NCBI GenBank assembly: GCA_039819065.1
Contig: JBCBSS010000029.1
Span: 1-56,387 of the forward strand
Length of the DNA stretch: 56,387 bases
Direction of reading: 5' to 3'
Source of the DNA: JBCBSS01 sp039819065
GTDB taxonomy: Bacteria; Bacteroidota; Bacteroidia; Cytophagales; Cyclobacteriaceae
This document shows, piece by piece, positions 45,031 to 53,976 of the stretch. Made by a program: the position numbers and the translations under genes. How positions within the stretch are numbered: position 1 is the first letter of the stretch; every line of letters begins with the position of its first letter. Under the pieces are notes generated by a model. That model saw only the letters and a program-made list of their open reading frames with translations, was not told where the DNA came from and did no database searches.

Positions 45031-45068
45031 TGCCTAATAGTTACGAATGACTAGTCTCCCCTTTAGCC
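45031..45068. repeat. Echo of the rfbB 3' end
   Basis: The 34 bases from 45032 match the rfbB tail from 45095 at 27 positions, including GCCTA-TAGTTAC and the CTAG-CTCCC blocks, and upstream flanks are also similar. It sits between the cargo-like gene and rfbB. Read on the minus strand, it gives KGETSHS then stop, against EKREASH and stop in rfbB. Confidence 0.75.
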
Positions 45069-45106
45069 CTCGAATTGGTGATATACGTTTGTAAGCCTAG
45101 TAGTTA

Positions 45107-46159
45107 CTAGTGGCTAGCCTCCCTTTTTTCCACCAGGTCAACGGCTTTGTACTTCTGCAAATACCACTTTACCGTTTTGATCAAGCCGGTTTCAAAGCTC
45201 TCCTGTGCTTTCCAACCCAGCTCAAGTTCAATTTTCGTGGCATCAATGGCATAGCGACGATCGTGTCCGGGTCGGTCTTTGACAAAAGTAATCTGATCTT
45301 TGTAGGAGCCGCCCAAGTTGCGCGGAACTAGTTCATCCATGATCTGGCAAATCATATTGGCGATGTACCGGTTTGTGCGCTCATTTTTTCCACCGATGTT
45401 ATAAGTCTCACCGATGTCACCATTGGCCAAAACGAGATCAATACCCATACAATGATCCTTCACATAGAGCCAATCCCTGACGTACTGCCCATCTCCATAA
45501 ATTGGAATAGGGTCGCCATTAAGCGCCGTCCGGATGATGGTAGGAATGAATTTCTCATCGTGCTGGTATGGCCCATAATTGTTAGAACAATTGGTAGTGA
45601 CCACATTCAAACCATAGGTCTCAGCAAAACTTCTCACCAAGTGATCACTTGAAGCCTTACTGGCACTGTATGGGCTATTAGGCCGATAGGGTGTCTCTTC
45701 GGTGAAAAGCCCGGTAGAACCCAGTGAACCATATACTTCATCCGTGGATATGTGCACGAAACGGCTGCGCTCAAGGCCAGGAAATGGTTCGAAATGATCA
45801 GCCATCCAATGGTCACGGGCTGCCTTCAATAAGTTGAATGTGCCCAGTACATTAGTCTGAATGAACAACTCAGGTCGGCTGATAGAATTATCTACGTGCG
45901 ACTCAGCCGCGAAATGGATCACAGCATGAATCTTATAAGCGTCGAAAAGCTCATTGACCAGCCGGGCATCGCAAATGTCACCTTCTACAAGCTTGTAGCG
46001 AGGATGATCCTTCACTGGTTCCAGGTTTTCAAGATTGGCAGCGTAGGTTAGCTTATCCAAATTGATAATACGTACATCAGGGTGTTTAGCTAGAAAAAAA
46101 GGAATAAAATTAGAGCCGATAAACCCGGCACCTCCGGTGACTAATATACTTCCTGACAT
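45107..46159 (-). CDS. rfbB: dTDP-glucose 4,6-dehydratase
   Basis: A 350-residue extended SDR enzyme converting dTDP-glucose to dTDP-4-keto-6-deoxyglucose, step two of dTDP-rhamnose synthesis. Signatures: GGAGFIGSNFI at 9-19, STDEVYG with T139-D140-E141, and YSASKAS with Y164/K168. Also present is NNYGPYQHDEKFIPTIIRTA. Its start overlaps the rfbD gene by 19 bases, so the two are translationally coupled. It is the last gene of the sugar operon; its own tail is echoed just downstream. Confidence 0.95.
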   Translation of the reverse strand: MSGSILVTGGAGFIGSNFIPFFLAKHPDVRIINLDKLTYAANLENLEPVKDHPRYKLVEGDICDARLVNELFDAYKIHAVIHFAAESHVDNSISRPELFIQTNVLGTFNLLKAARDHWMADHFEPFPGLERSRFVHISTDEVYGSLGSTGLFTEETPYRPNSPYSASKASSDHLVRSFAETYGLNVVTTNCSNNYGPYQHDEKFIPTIIRTALNGDPIPIYGDGQYVRDWLYVKDHCMGIDLVLANGDIGETYNIGGKNERTNRYIANMICQIMDELVPRNLGGSYKDQITFVKDRPGHDRRYAIDATKIELELGWKAQESFETGLIKTVKWYLQKYKAVDLVEKREASH

Positions 46160-47034
46160 TGCTGCTTTTTAATTAAGGTTATACATGATTTCAAACTTTC
46201 CTTCCAATGAGGAATAGATATGTCGAATTGATTTTTGATCTTTTGCTTGTCAAGTACACTGTAATACGGTCTGCTCACATTGGTTAAGAATGATTTAGAA
46301 TCGATGGGTGTTACAGTGGCTTCGCTACTAGATAGGGTCAATATTTCATGGGCGAAATCATACCAACTGGTTATCCCTTCGTTGGCATAATGATAAATAC
46401 CCGGTTCATGGCTATCTGGGTCATCTTCCAATCGATTAATGATAGTGAGAATGGCTTTGGCCAGGTCTCGGGCATAAGTAGGTGTACCTACCTGATCGGC
46501 CACAACATTGAGCGTATCTTGTTTTTCGCTAATACTCATGATGGTTTTCACGAAGTTCTTGCGGTGCGATGAGTAAAGCCATGAGGTTCGTATCACATAG
46601 GCCTCCGGGTTCATTCTACTCACCACGTTTTCACCTCTGAATTTCGTGATACCGTAGACACAGGTCGGATAGGCTGGATAGCTTTCCTTGTATGGAAAAT
46701 GGCTACGGCCATCAAACACATAATCAGTTGATACGTGGATTAGTCTAAAATTATGGCACTTGGATAAACGAGAGAGGTACATGGGACCTAGTACGTTAAT
46801 CGCTTCAGCCACTTCCCTCTCGCGTTCCGCCTGTTCTACATTGGTGTAGGCAGCGCCGTTAATGACGTAGTCAACCTTATATTCCTTGAAGAAGGCATTC
46901 AATGCATCATTGTCTGTGATATCCAGCTGTTTTCGGTCAGCGAAGATGAAATCTAACTTATCATATCGGCCGGCCAGGTCTCGAAACTCCATTCCCAACT
47001 GACCACTAGCGCCTGTTACAAGTATTCTTAACAT
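46141..47034 (-). CDS. rfbD: dTDP-4-dehydrorhamnose reductase
   Basis: A 297-residue SDR reductase, final step of dTDP-L-rhamnose synthesis. N-terminal TGASGQLGMEF binds NADPH; HVSTDYVFDG, TCVYGITKFRGE (Y127, K131) and RTSWLYS are the RmlD hallmarks. It overlaps the downstream rfbB. A 199-bp gap separates it from rfbA upstream, where an rfbC might be expected, but no remnant of the epimerase could be read there. Confidence 0.94.
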   Translation of the reverse strand: MLRILVTGASGQLGMEFRDLAGRYDKLDFIFADRKQLDITDNDALNAFFKEYKVDYVINGAAYTNVEQAEREREVAEAINVLGPMYLSRLSKCHNFRLIHVSTDYVFDGRSHFPYKESYPAYPTCVYGITKFRGENVVSRMNPEAYVIRTSWLYSSHRKNFVKTIMSISEKQDTLNVVADQVGTPTYARDLAKAILTIINRLEDDPDSHEPGIYHYANEGITSWYDFAHEILTLSSSEATVTPIDSKSFLTNVSRPYYSVLDKQKIKNQFDISIPHWKESLKSCITLIKKQQCQEVY

Positions 47035-47233
47035 ATCTTTTACTATTTAAGATGGATGATTTGGAAAGACAGGTTGGGACACGGGTCGAAAGTGCCCCAG
47101 TCCTATCTCTCTTTACCAATTATTTCAAATTGGCCGTCGTCATAAGCTATGCCTCCAGCAGAGGGTCGTCACTATCCGGCATACAGATTCAACTACCGGT
47201 TAGATTATCATGAAAAAATATTGCCATGCACCT

Positions 47234-48136
47234 TTAAAAAGTATTTTCACTGTACTGGTGCTGTATTGGTTTCTCTTTCAATAATTGTTGTAAGTATTTC
47301 CCATACTGCGTTTTACTGAGTGGATATGCTAACCTCAAAAGCTCCTGCTCATTGATATAGCCCAGTCGATACGCGATTTCTTCAATACATGCCACCTTTA
47401 GCCCCTGACGTGTTTCGATCGAGGCTATAAAATTGGAAGCTTGCAAAAGCGTCTCATGTTTGCCTGTATCCAACCAAGCCATACCTCGCCCAAGTAGCTC
47501 AACATTCAACCGGTCTTCAAGCAGATAGAGCTTGTTAAGATCTGTGATTTCAAGTTCTCCCCTGCTAGAAGGGTTAAGTGTCTTCGCCTTCTCCACTACC
47601 GTATCATCATAGAAGTAGAGTCCGGTTACAGCGTAGTTACTTTTAGGCTGTTCTGGTTTCTCTTCAATGCTTAGCACCCGGCCTGTGGCATCAAATTGAA
47701 CGACTCCATAGCGCTCCGGGTCATTGACATAATACCCAAATACCTGGGCTCCTGAAACCAATACTGAACTTCTCCTGAGTGTTTCGGATAAACCGTATCC
47801 GTAGAAAATATTATCACCTAGAATCAGGCAGCATGAGTCGTTCTTGATAAAATGTTCACCCAAAAGAAAGGCCTGCGCCAATCCTCCCGGGAAGGGCTGT
47901 ACCTGGTATTGAATATCCAGACCTAGTTGAGAACCATCGCCAAATAGATTCTCAAAAAGAGGGCTATCCTGGGCGGTGGTAATGATCAATATCTCCCTAA
48001 TACCAGCCAACATCAGCACCGACAATGGGTAGTAGATCATCGGTTTATCGTAGATAGGTAATAATTGCTTTGAAACTGATTTGGTTAAAGGATACAACCG
48101 CGTTCCTGACCCACCTGCTAGTATAATTCCCTTCAT
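47234..48136 (-). CDS. rfbA: Glucose-1-phosphate thymidylyltransferase
   Basis: A 300-residue nucleotidyltransferase that makes dTDP-glucose from glucose-1-phosphate and dTTP. It starts MKGIILAGGSGTRLYPLTKS with the nucleotide-binding loop and continues SKQLLPIYDKPMIYYPLSVL. LILGDNIFYG and GRGMAWLDTGKHETLLQASN are further diagnostic blocks. The start overlaps the end of galE by 4 bases, a typical coupled junction. It is followed by the 199-bp gap before rfbD. Confidence 0.95.
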   Translation of the reverse strand: MKGIILAGGSGTRLYPLTKSVSKQLLPIYDKPMIYYPLSVLMLAGIREILIITTAQDSPLFENLFGDGSQLGLDIQYQVQPFPGGLAQAFLLGEHFIKNDSCCLILGDNIFYGYGLSETLRRSSVLVSGAQVFGYYVNDPERYGVVQFDATGRVLSIEEKPEQPKSNYAVTGLYFYDDTVVEKAKTLNPSSRGELEITDLNKLYLLEDRLNVELLGRGMAWLDTGKHETLLQASNFIASIETRQGLKVACIEEIAYRLGYINEQELLRLAYPLSKTQYGKYLQQLLKEKPIQHQYSENTF

Positions 48137-49158
48137 ATTACCGCGTTTTCTACCTGTTCTACTTTTAGCTCATTTTTCTTGATGTGCCACTTCCATGCCG
48201 TCTCTACAATGCTTTTGATATCGTTGTATTGAGGCTCCCAACCTAGTACGTTGCGGGCCTTTTCAGATGAGCCAACGATTCTGGCCGGATCACCCTCCCT
48301 TCTCTCAACTACCTTTGAATTGATCGGCAGGCCTGTTACTTCAGCAGCTACTTTGATGATATCTTGCACCGAAAATCCATCACCATTACCGAGGTTGAAA
48401 TCATTGGAAGCGTTGTTTTCCAACATCCACTCCATGGCCAGCATATGGGCTTCCGCCAGGTCATTGACGTGAATGTAATCGCGGATACAAGTACCGTCCT
48501 TGGTTTCATAATCATTACCAAAAACCTTGATTTCCTTGCGTAGGCCTGCCGCAGCATCCAACACCAAAGGTATCAGATGTGTTTCCGGGTTATGATCCTC
48601 GCCAATATCCCCTTCAGGGTCGGCCCCAGCGGCATTAAAGTATCGTAAGATCACATGTTTGAGGTCGTAAGCCTGCTCATAGTCTTTCAATATCTGTTCT
48701 ATCATCAATTTGGTACGGCCATAGGGACTGATCGGCTTTTGAGGGTGTTTTTCATCCACCGGATAATACATGGGTTCGCCAAACGTGGCGCAGGTAGAAG
48801 AAAAGATGAAATTTTTTACATCATTGCGCACCATGGCGTCCAGTAAATTGATGGTATTGATCACGTTATTATGATAGTACTTAGAGGGGTTTTCTACCGA
48901 TTCCCCTACGTAGGCAAAGGCGGAAAAATGCATCACCGCCTTGATCTTGTAGGATGATAAAAGTCTGTCGATCAGCTCTTTCTGCGCCAAATCTCCAATG
49001 ATAAAAACACCGCTTGTCACGAATTCTTCATGACCATAACTGAGGTTGTCCAATACCATGGTATGGTAGCCATGTTTGCTCAGCATTTTATTAGTGTGTG
49101 AGCCTATGTAGCCGGCCCCACCGGTGACTAATACGTAACCATCTGTTTTGCTTTCCAC
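48133..49158 (-). CDS. galE: UDP-glucose 4-epimerase
   Basis: A 341-residue SDR interconverting UDP-glucose and UDP-galactose. The signatures are VTGGAGYIGSHT at 11-22, DNLSYGHEE, FSSTCATFGEP and SPYGRTKLMIEQ with Y146/K150; RYFNAAGADP follows. Its start overlaps uxs by 31 bases. Phe replaces the usual Tyr in the SSTCATYG motif, a mild deviation. Part of the minus-strand nucleotide-sugar operon. Confidence 0.93.
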   Translation of the reverse strand: MESKTDGYVLVTGGAGYIGSHTNKMLSKHGYHTMVLDNLSYGHEEFVTSGVFIIGDLAQKELIDRLLSSYKIKAVMHFSAFAYVGESVENPSKYYHNNVINTINLLDAMVRNDVKNFIFSSTCATFGEPMYYPVDEKHPQKPISPYGRTKLMIEQILKDYEQAYDLKHVILRYFNAAGADPEGDIGEDHNPETHLIPLVLDAAAGLRKEIKVFGNDYETKDGTCIRDYIHVNDLAEAHMLAMEWMLENNASNDFNLGNGDGFSVQDIIKVAAEVTGLPINSKVVERREGDPARIVGSSEKARNVLGWEPQYNDIKSIVETAWKWHIKKNELKVEQVENAVI

Positions 49159-50093
49159 TTGAGTACACTTTTAAAGTAATCAATCGTTATTTCCAGCCCT
49201 TCCTCAAAGGAAATACTGGGTTGCCAGTCAAGTACCTGATGCGCCACTTCTATTTCCGGTTGACGCTGCATAGGATCATCCTTGGGCAGTGGTAGTTTTA
49301 TAATTTTAGAAGAAGAATTGGTCAGTTTTATGATGCGCTCGGCCGCTTCCATAATAGTCAATTCATCAGGGTTTCCGATATTGAGCGGCCCGGTGATGTT
49401 ATTGCCAGAAGCCATGAGTCTCATCATGCCCTCAATGTTATCATCGACATAGCAGAAGCTGCGCGTTTGATCCCCTCTACCAAAAACGGTGATATCTTCA
49501 CCCCTCAGCGCCTGTACAATGAAGTTCGAGATTACTCTGCCATCGTTCAGATTCATTCTAGGGCCATAGGTATTGAAAATGCGCATGATCTTGATCTGCA
49601 CGTCGTTGCGCTGATGATAGCACATAAACAAAGTCTCTGCACACCGCTTACCTTCATCATAGCAGGCCCTTGGGCCAATCGGGTTTACATTCCCCCAATA
49701 AGACTCCGGCTGTGGGTGAATAGTAGGATCGCCATACACTTCGCTAGTAGAAGCTTGGAGAATGCGAGCGTTGGTACGCTTGGCTAATCCGAGCATATTA
49801 ATCGCCCCCATCACCGAGGTCTTGACGGTTTTTATAGGGTTGTATTGGTAATGTACCGGAGAAGCCGGACAGGCCAGGTTATAGATCTCATCTACCTCAG
49901 CGAAATAAGGCTCGATCACATCATGCCTTACTAACTCGAAATAAGGATTGCCCAAAAGATGGGTGATATTGGCCTTGTTACCCGTGAAATAATTATCCAG
50001 GCAAATGACCTCATTTCCTTCGTCTATTAGTCGGTCACATAAATGTGAGCCTAAAAACCCTGCTCCTCCTGTAACCAATATTCTTTTTCTCAT
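49128..50093 (-). CDS. uxs: UDP-glucuronate decarboxylase (UDP-xylose synthase)
   Basis: A 321-residue SDR that decarboxylates UDP-glucuronic acid to UDP-xylose. Diagnostic segments: VTGGAGFLGSHLCDRLI, NLACPASPVHYQYNPIKTVK, STSEVYGDP, and ARCYDEGKR-type catalytic YxxxK (Y145, K149 in RACYDEGKR). NTYGPRMNLNDGRVISNF is the strongest UXS hallmark. Its substrate would be supplied by the Ugd encoded 0.8 kb upstream in the same operon. The gene ends inside galE. Confidence 0.95.
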   Translation of the reverse strand: MRKRILVTGGAGFLGSHLCDRLIDEGNEVICLDNYFTGNKANITHLLGNPYFELVRHDVIEPYFAEVDEIYNLACPASPVHYQYNPIKTVKTSVMGAINMLGLAKRTNARILQASTSEVYGDPTIHPQPESYWGNVNPIGPRACYDEGKRCAETLFMCYHQRNDVQIKIMRIFNTYGPRMNLNDGRVISNFIVQALRGEDITVFGRGDQTRSFCYVDDNIEGMMRLMASGNNITGPLNIGNPDELTIMEAAERIIKLTNSSSKIIKLPLPKDDPMQRQPEIEVAHQVLDWQPSISFEEGLEITIDYFKSVLKWKAKQMVTY

Positions 50094-50147
50094 TTTGGTA
50101 TGCTATAAGCTTTGCGTGTGTATCGTAAGTCTTAAGTGCTATTGATT

Positions 50148-50867
50148 TTAAGCTTCTACTTCCTGTAGCATGGTTGCCTCGGATCTGACAGTGCGCCGCT
50201 CACGGAGATAACTGAGGAAAGCACCTATTCCCCAGACACCTCCGTGCGCAGTAACACTATTCTCAAAAATGGACTTTCTAAAGTCGCTGGCTGTTATACC
50301 TCGATACTCCGTGAAAGCCCTACCTATGGCACTCAAAAAATGTCCATCGCTACTCCCGAGCTCCGGGAGGCGAAGAGAAGTGCGGTTAATCCAAGTCGTA
50401 TACCAATTGGACATCAACTCTGTCGGGTTCGAATTAATCACCTCTACTGCATCAAAGTGCATGTTCTTTATTCTATCCGCGACGCCTTTGAGTTCGGCCA
50501 ATGTTTTCGATACGCGATATACAAAAGTGTATGGGTGCACGGCAATGGCTATCCCTCCCTGATCATGGATGGCATTTACCGTTTCTTCTGCACTCATCTT
50601 CGCCGGCACATCAAACTCAAGAAAAAGGCCCACAATATGGCCTTCCAATGAGCTGATCTCAGAACCCACCACTATTTCCAGTCGGTTGGCCAATGAAGCC
50701 TTTGAGTAGAGATAATCACGTGCTATTAAACCGCCTTCGATGGTATCGTGATCCGTAATCGCTATCAAATTGAGCTCCTGACGGGCTATTACATAGTCTA
50801 CCGTTCGCTGAGGGCTGGAAACACCGTCGCTGCAATGGGTATGAATATGTATATCTGCAAAGCCCAT
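50148..50867 (-). CDS. PHP-domain phosphoesterase-like protein
   Basis: A 239-residue PHP-fold protein with N-terminal metal motif DIHIHTHCSDG (H7, H9), ITDHDT (D39-H40-D41), the Glu-containing GSEISS and AVHPYT. PHP proteins hydrolyse phosphoesters in nucleotides or, as in polysaccharide clusters, phosphotyrosine (Wzb/CpsB-like). This one sits between ugd and uxs on the same strand, with short gaps, pointing to a part in polysaccharide synthesis or its control; the reaction is not known. Confidence 0.87.
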   Translation of the reverse strand: MGFADIHIHTHCSDGVSSPQRTVDYVIARQELNLIAITDHDTIEGGLIARDYLYSKASLANRLEIVVGSEISSLEGHIVGLFLEFDVPAKMSAEETVNAIHDQGGIAIAVHPYTFVYRVSKTLAELKGVADRIKNMHFDAVEVINSNPTELMSNWYTTWINRTSLRLPELGSSDGHFLSAIGRAFTEYRGITASDFRKSIFENSVTAHGGVWGIGAFLSYLRERRTVRSEATMLQEVEA

Positions 50868-50904
50868 GTCTGTTCTTTCTATATATGCTTCAATGCTAAG
50901 TACA

Positions 50905-52266
50905 TCATGCTATCTCCAGAATCTCCAATTGACTATTAGTTCTGAAGCTATTCGTACCGATACTATTATAGTAGAATCCGTGTTTGTTCATCTCCTCCAA
51001 GTCGAGGATATTACGGCCATCGAAGACCATTTTCTCCTTCATCAGTTTCGTCATCACCTTGTAATTCGGGAATTTGAATTCTGACCATTCAGTAACGATG
51101 AGCAGGCAATCCGCATCGATTAATACTTCGTACTGGTCGCGTCCATAAGTGATGTCATCACCTAGAATGCGTTTGGCTTCTTCTGTTGCCACCGGGTCAT
51201 AAGCATGCACATCACACCTTGTGGCTAGCAAGCTATTGATCAAGGTAAGTGATGGTGCCTCTCTCATATCATCCGTTTCCGGTTTAAAGGATAGTCCCCA
51301 TATGGCCACCTTCTTTCCTGAAAGCCCGCCCAGCGAAAAATGCCTTTTCATCTTGTTGAACAAGACATGTTTCTGGCGCTCATTCACATCTTCTACAGCC
51401 TGCAAGACCTTCATTTCGTATTTGTGCTCAGTAGCTGTTTTGATGAGGGCTTTTACATCTTTTGGAAAGCATGAGCCTCCATAACCCACTCCCGGATAAA
51501 TAAACTTATTGCCTATGCGAGAATCACTCCCTATACCTTTGCGCACGAGGTTGACATTGGCTCCGACTAACTCGCAAAGATTGGCTATGTCATTGATGAA
51601 GCTGATCTTGGTAGCCAGCATGGCATTGGCTGCGTATTTGGTCATTTCCGCCGATGGGATGTCCATGAATACCACTGGGTGGCCATTCAAAGTGAACGGC
51701 TTGTACAGCTTAGACATCATTTCTTTGGCCTTATTACTTTCTACGCCTACTACAATTCTATCTGGTTTAAGAAAATCGGCTACTGCTGCTCCTTCTTTGA
51801 GAAACTCCGGGTTGGAAACGATATCTATCGGTATTTCTACTTCTCGCAGATTCAACCTCTCCTGTATCTTATTCTGTACCTTCCTAGCCGTTCCCACAGG
51901 CACCGTGCTCTTCGTTACGACTACTGTATATTGATCTATATTATCACCTATATCACTGGCTACATTTAAGACATGCTTCAGATCGGCACTACCGTCTTCA
52001 TCCGGAGGGGTGCCAACAGCGATGAAAATGACATCCGCTCCGCTGATCACAGATCTCAGTTGCGTGGTAAAGTGTAGCCTTCTTTTATCTGCATTCCTCT
52101 TGACGATGTCTTCCAGTCCGGGTTCGTATATCGGTAGAACGCCGTGCCTGAGGTTGGCAATTTTGGTTTCATCTATATCTACACAAGTGGTATGGATACC
52201 TACCTCTGCCAAGCAGGCCCCTGTGACCAGGCCAACATAGCCTGTACCAACAACAATAACCTTCAT
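50905..52266 (-). CDS. ugd: UDP-glucose 6-dehydrogenase
   Basis: A 453-residue NAD-dependent dehydrogenase oxidising UDP-glucose to UDP-glucuronate. N-terminal VVGTGYVGLVTGACLAEVG binds NAD; VTKSTVPVGTA, NPEFLKEGAA and the catalytic Cys266 in GYGGSCFPKD are all present. C-terminal DPVATEEAKR and IVTEWSEF complete the UDP-binding domain. First gene of the nucleotide-sugar operon; it feeds uxs. A perfect 11-bp inverted repeat lies 74 bp upstream. Confidence 0.95.
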   Translation of the reverse strand: MKVIVVGTGYVGLVTGACLAEVGIHTTCVDIDETKIANLRHGVLPIYEPGLEDIVKRNADKRRLHFTTQLRSVISGADVIFIAVGTPPDEDGSADLKHVLNVASDIGDNIDQYTVVVTKSTVPVGTARKVQNKIQERLNLREVEIPIDIVSNPEFLKEGAAVADFLKPDRIVVGVESNKAKEMMSKLYKPFTLNGHPVVFMDIPSAEMTKYAANAMLATKISFINDIANLCELVGANVNLVRKGIGSDSRIGNKFIYPGVGYGGSCFPKDVKALIKTATEHKYEMKVLQAVEDVNERQKHVLFNKMKRHFSLGGLSGKKVAIWGLSFKPETDDMREAPSLTLINSLLATRCDVHAYDPVATEEAKRILGDDITYGRDQYEVLIDADCLLIVTEWSEFKFPNYKVMTKLMKEKMVFDGRNILDLEEMNKHGFYYNSIGTNSFRTNSQLEILEIA

Positions 52267-52339
52267 ATTATCTCTTTTTAGGTTTTATAAATGCTTTTAT
52301 GACGAATAACCCCCGAAGTCAATGTTCTTAAGAAAAGTA

Positions 52340-52389
52340 TGAGAAGCGCGCTTGCCTTCATCTCAGATCTACCTTAAACGCGCTTCTCA
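52340..52389. terminator. 11-bp inverted repeat between ugd and the upstream gene
   Basis: TGAGAAGCGCG (52340-52350) and CGCGCTTCTCA (52379-52389) are perfect arms with a 28-nt spacer. On the minus strand it follows the stop of the 52434 gene by 45 bases and precedes ATACTTTTC, a weak T-run. A terminator is most likely; an operator of ugd is possible. Confidence 0.5.
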
Positions 52390-52433
52390 ATACCTCACTA
52401 ACCCCAGATCGCTTGGGAATAATACAGAGATCA

Positions 52434-52781
52434 TCAGGTCTCTACGGATAAATAAAAAGGTACTGAAACCGATGGCATGACGCGTTCGTCAGCCATCGAT
52501 AACAGTGGCCTTACCCTATCACTATTCAAGAACACCGTAAAATGTACCCTGCTCCCAATGCTATAATTCACCCCTTTTTCGGGGATCAATTTCTCTTGAT
52601 CACTAGCATCCACTCCGGCCCATTGGTCATCCCAATCAGTCGAGTCGATGGCCCATGAATTTTCCATACAGGTCTCGGCTATATTTACCTGCCCGTAATG
52701 ATCCAATCTGACATCATCCTTTGTCGCTGATTGAAACGTAAAGCCTGTCGTAGAAATGCTATATGTCGATGATATCTGCAT
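52434..52781 (-). CDS. Small hypothetical beta-rich protein
   Basis: The longer frame starts with TTG at 52835; ATG 52781 gives 115 residues beginning MQISSTYSISTTGFTFQSAT. The chain is rich in Thr, Ser and aromatic residues and alternates short beta-like stretches (VHFTVFLNSDRVRPLLSM, PSVSVPFYLSVET). It has one Cys, two or three Trp, and no signal peptide. No family is recognised. The C-terminus ends right at a run of Thr/Ser. It is separated from the sugar operon by a terminator-like hairpin. Confidence 0.55.
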   Translation of the reverse strand: MQISSTYSISTTGFTFQSATKDDVRLDHYGQVNIAETCMENSWAIDSTDWDDQWAGVDASDQEKLIPEKGVNYSIGSRVHFTVFLNSDRVRPLLSMADERVMPSVSVPFYLSVET

Positions 52782-53052
52782 TGATTTACTGAATGGATAT
52801 GAAACAAATCTACTTTTAGGACTACCTGTATTCAATAGAGTAACGGCCTAATCGGGTAATTAAGGCTTTTACGTAGAGGGGCAGTAATTCTGAATAAAAG
52901 GGTTGCTTAGCGCGTGCGGAAATAAGATAGACTTAGGATTTCTACCCAGGCATGATTATCCGGGTTTTATAAAAGATTGCCCCCTTTTTCTCCCATAAGT
53001 TGGGAGGTAATAAGCATCTATTCACAAAACCAGTGTTAATGGAAAAGTGAAA

Positions 53053-53976
53053 TCAGTTCAAAGATTCGCTTTGAATATATGCTTTCGGGCTCATGCCGGT
53101 TTTCTTCTTGAATAGACGTGAGAAATACTGTGGGTATTCAAAACCAAGCTTGTAAGCTGTTTCGGAGATTGATGCGTTTGGTTCAAGCAACAGGTTCTTT
53201 GCTTCTTCGATAAGGAACAGGTTAATCTGATCCACAGCTGTCTTACCCGTTTCGGCTTTGATCATATCACTCATATACCGATGGCTTACTTCCAGTTTTC
53301 CAGCTAACCAATCAACGGTGGGAATACCTTTATTCAATAATCTACCTTCTTCAAAGTAGGCATTCAAAACATCGGTAAACTTGGAGAGCATGGTCTGGTT
53401 GATAGATTTGCGGTTTAGGAATTGCCGCTTATAGTATCGGTCAGAATATTTGAGCAGGGTTTCCAACTGGGAGAGAATAATCTCTTTAGAGAATTCATCC
53501 TGGTTGTTGTGATACTCGTCTTCTATGCTTTTGAATAGCGACTTGAGCTGTGTCTCTTCTTTAGGAGATAAATGTAGCGCCTCATTGACTTGATATTCAA
53601 AGAAGTTGTATTTCTTGATTTTATCGTAGAGTTCAGTCCCCCTGATGAAGTCTTTATGGAATAGAATGTGGTAGGCATCTGAGCTGAAAACGATTCCTTT
53701 GAAAATAAGCTTTTGATTTGGTGCGGTAAATAGCAGTGTACCCTTTGTGCAATCGTACTTGGTTCTACCGTAGACCAACTCTCCGGAAATGATATTCTTC
53801 AGGCTAATGCTATAAAAATCGCACGTCAAACTGATTTCCTCATCACCCCCATAGCCACTTTGTGCATCATCCTTCATTCCTGTATAAGAAGAAACGCTAA
53901 AAAGTGGGTTTTCAGGTTCGGGAGTTCCGTTGTATGCATGGAAGTCGCTGATTTTATTGAAGACCAATTCTTGCAT
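53053..53976 (-). CDS. AraC-family transcription regulator
   Basis: The frame begins with GTG at 53985; ATG 53976 (MQELVFNKISDF) is preferred, giving 307 residues. An N-terminal ligand-binding beta domain (LTCDFYSISLKNIISGELVY) precedes the two-helix-turn-helix AraC domain at about 205-305. KLEVSHRYMSDMIKAETG and ISETAYKLGFEYPQYFSRLF are the two recognition helices. The end, KKKTGMSPKAYIQSE, is standard. The coding region begins inside the end of the lactamase-fold gene, indicating co-transcription, so it may regulate that gene. Confidence 0.9.
   Translation of the reverse strand: MQELVFNKISDFHAYNGTPEPENPLFSVSSYTGMKDDAQSGYGGDEEISLTCDFYSISLKNIISGELVYGRTKYDCTKGTLLFTAPNQKLIFKGIVFSSDAYHILFHKDFIRGTELYDKIKKYNFFEYQVNEALHLSPKEETQLKSLFKSIEDEYHNNQDEFSKEIILSQLETLLKYSDRYYKRQFLNRKSINQTMLSKFTDVLNAYFEEGRLLNKGIPTVDWLAGKLEVSHRYMSDMIKAETGKTAVDQINLFLIEEAKNLLLEPNASISETAYKLGFEYPQYFSRLFKKKTGMSPKAYIQSESLN

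Noticed and set aside
47035..47233. Possible rfbC remnant between rfbA and rfbD
   Set aside because: No epimerase-like reading could be found in any frame of this gap.
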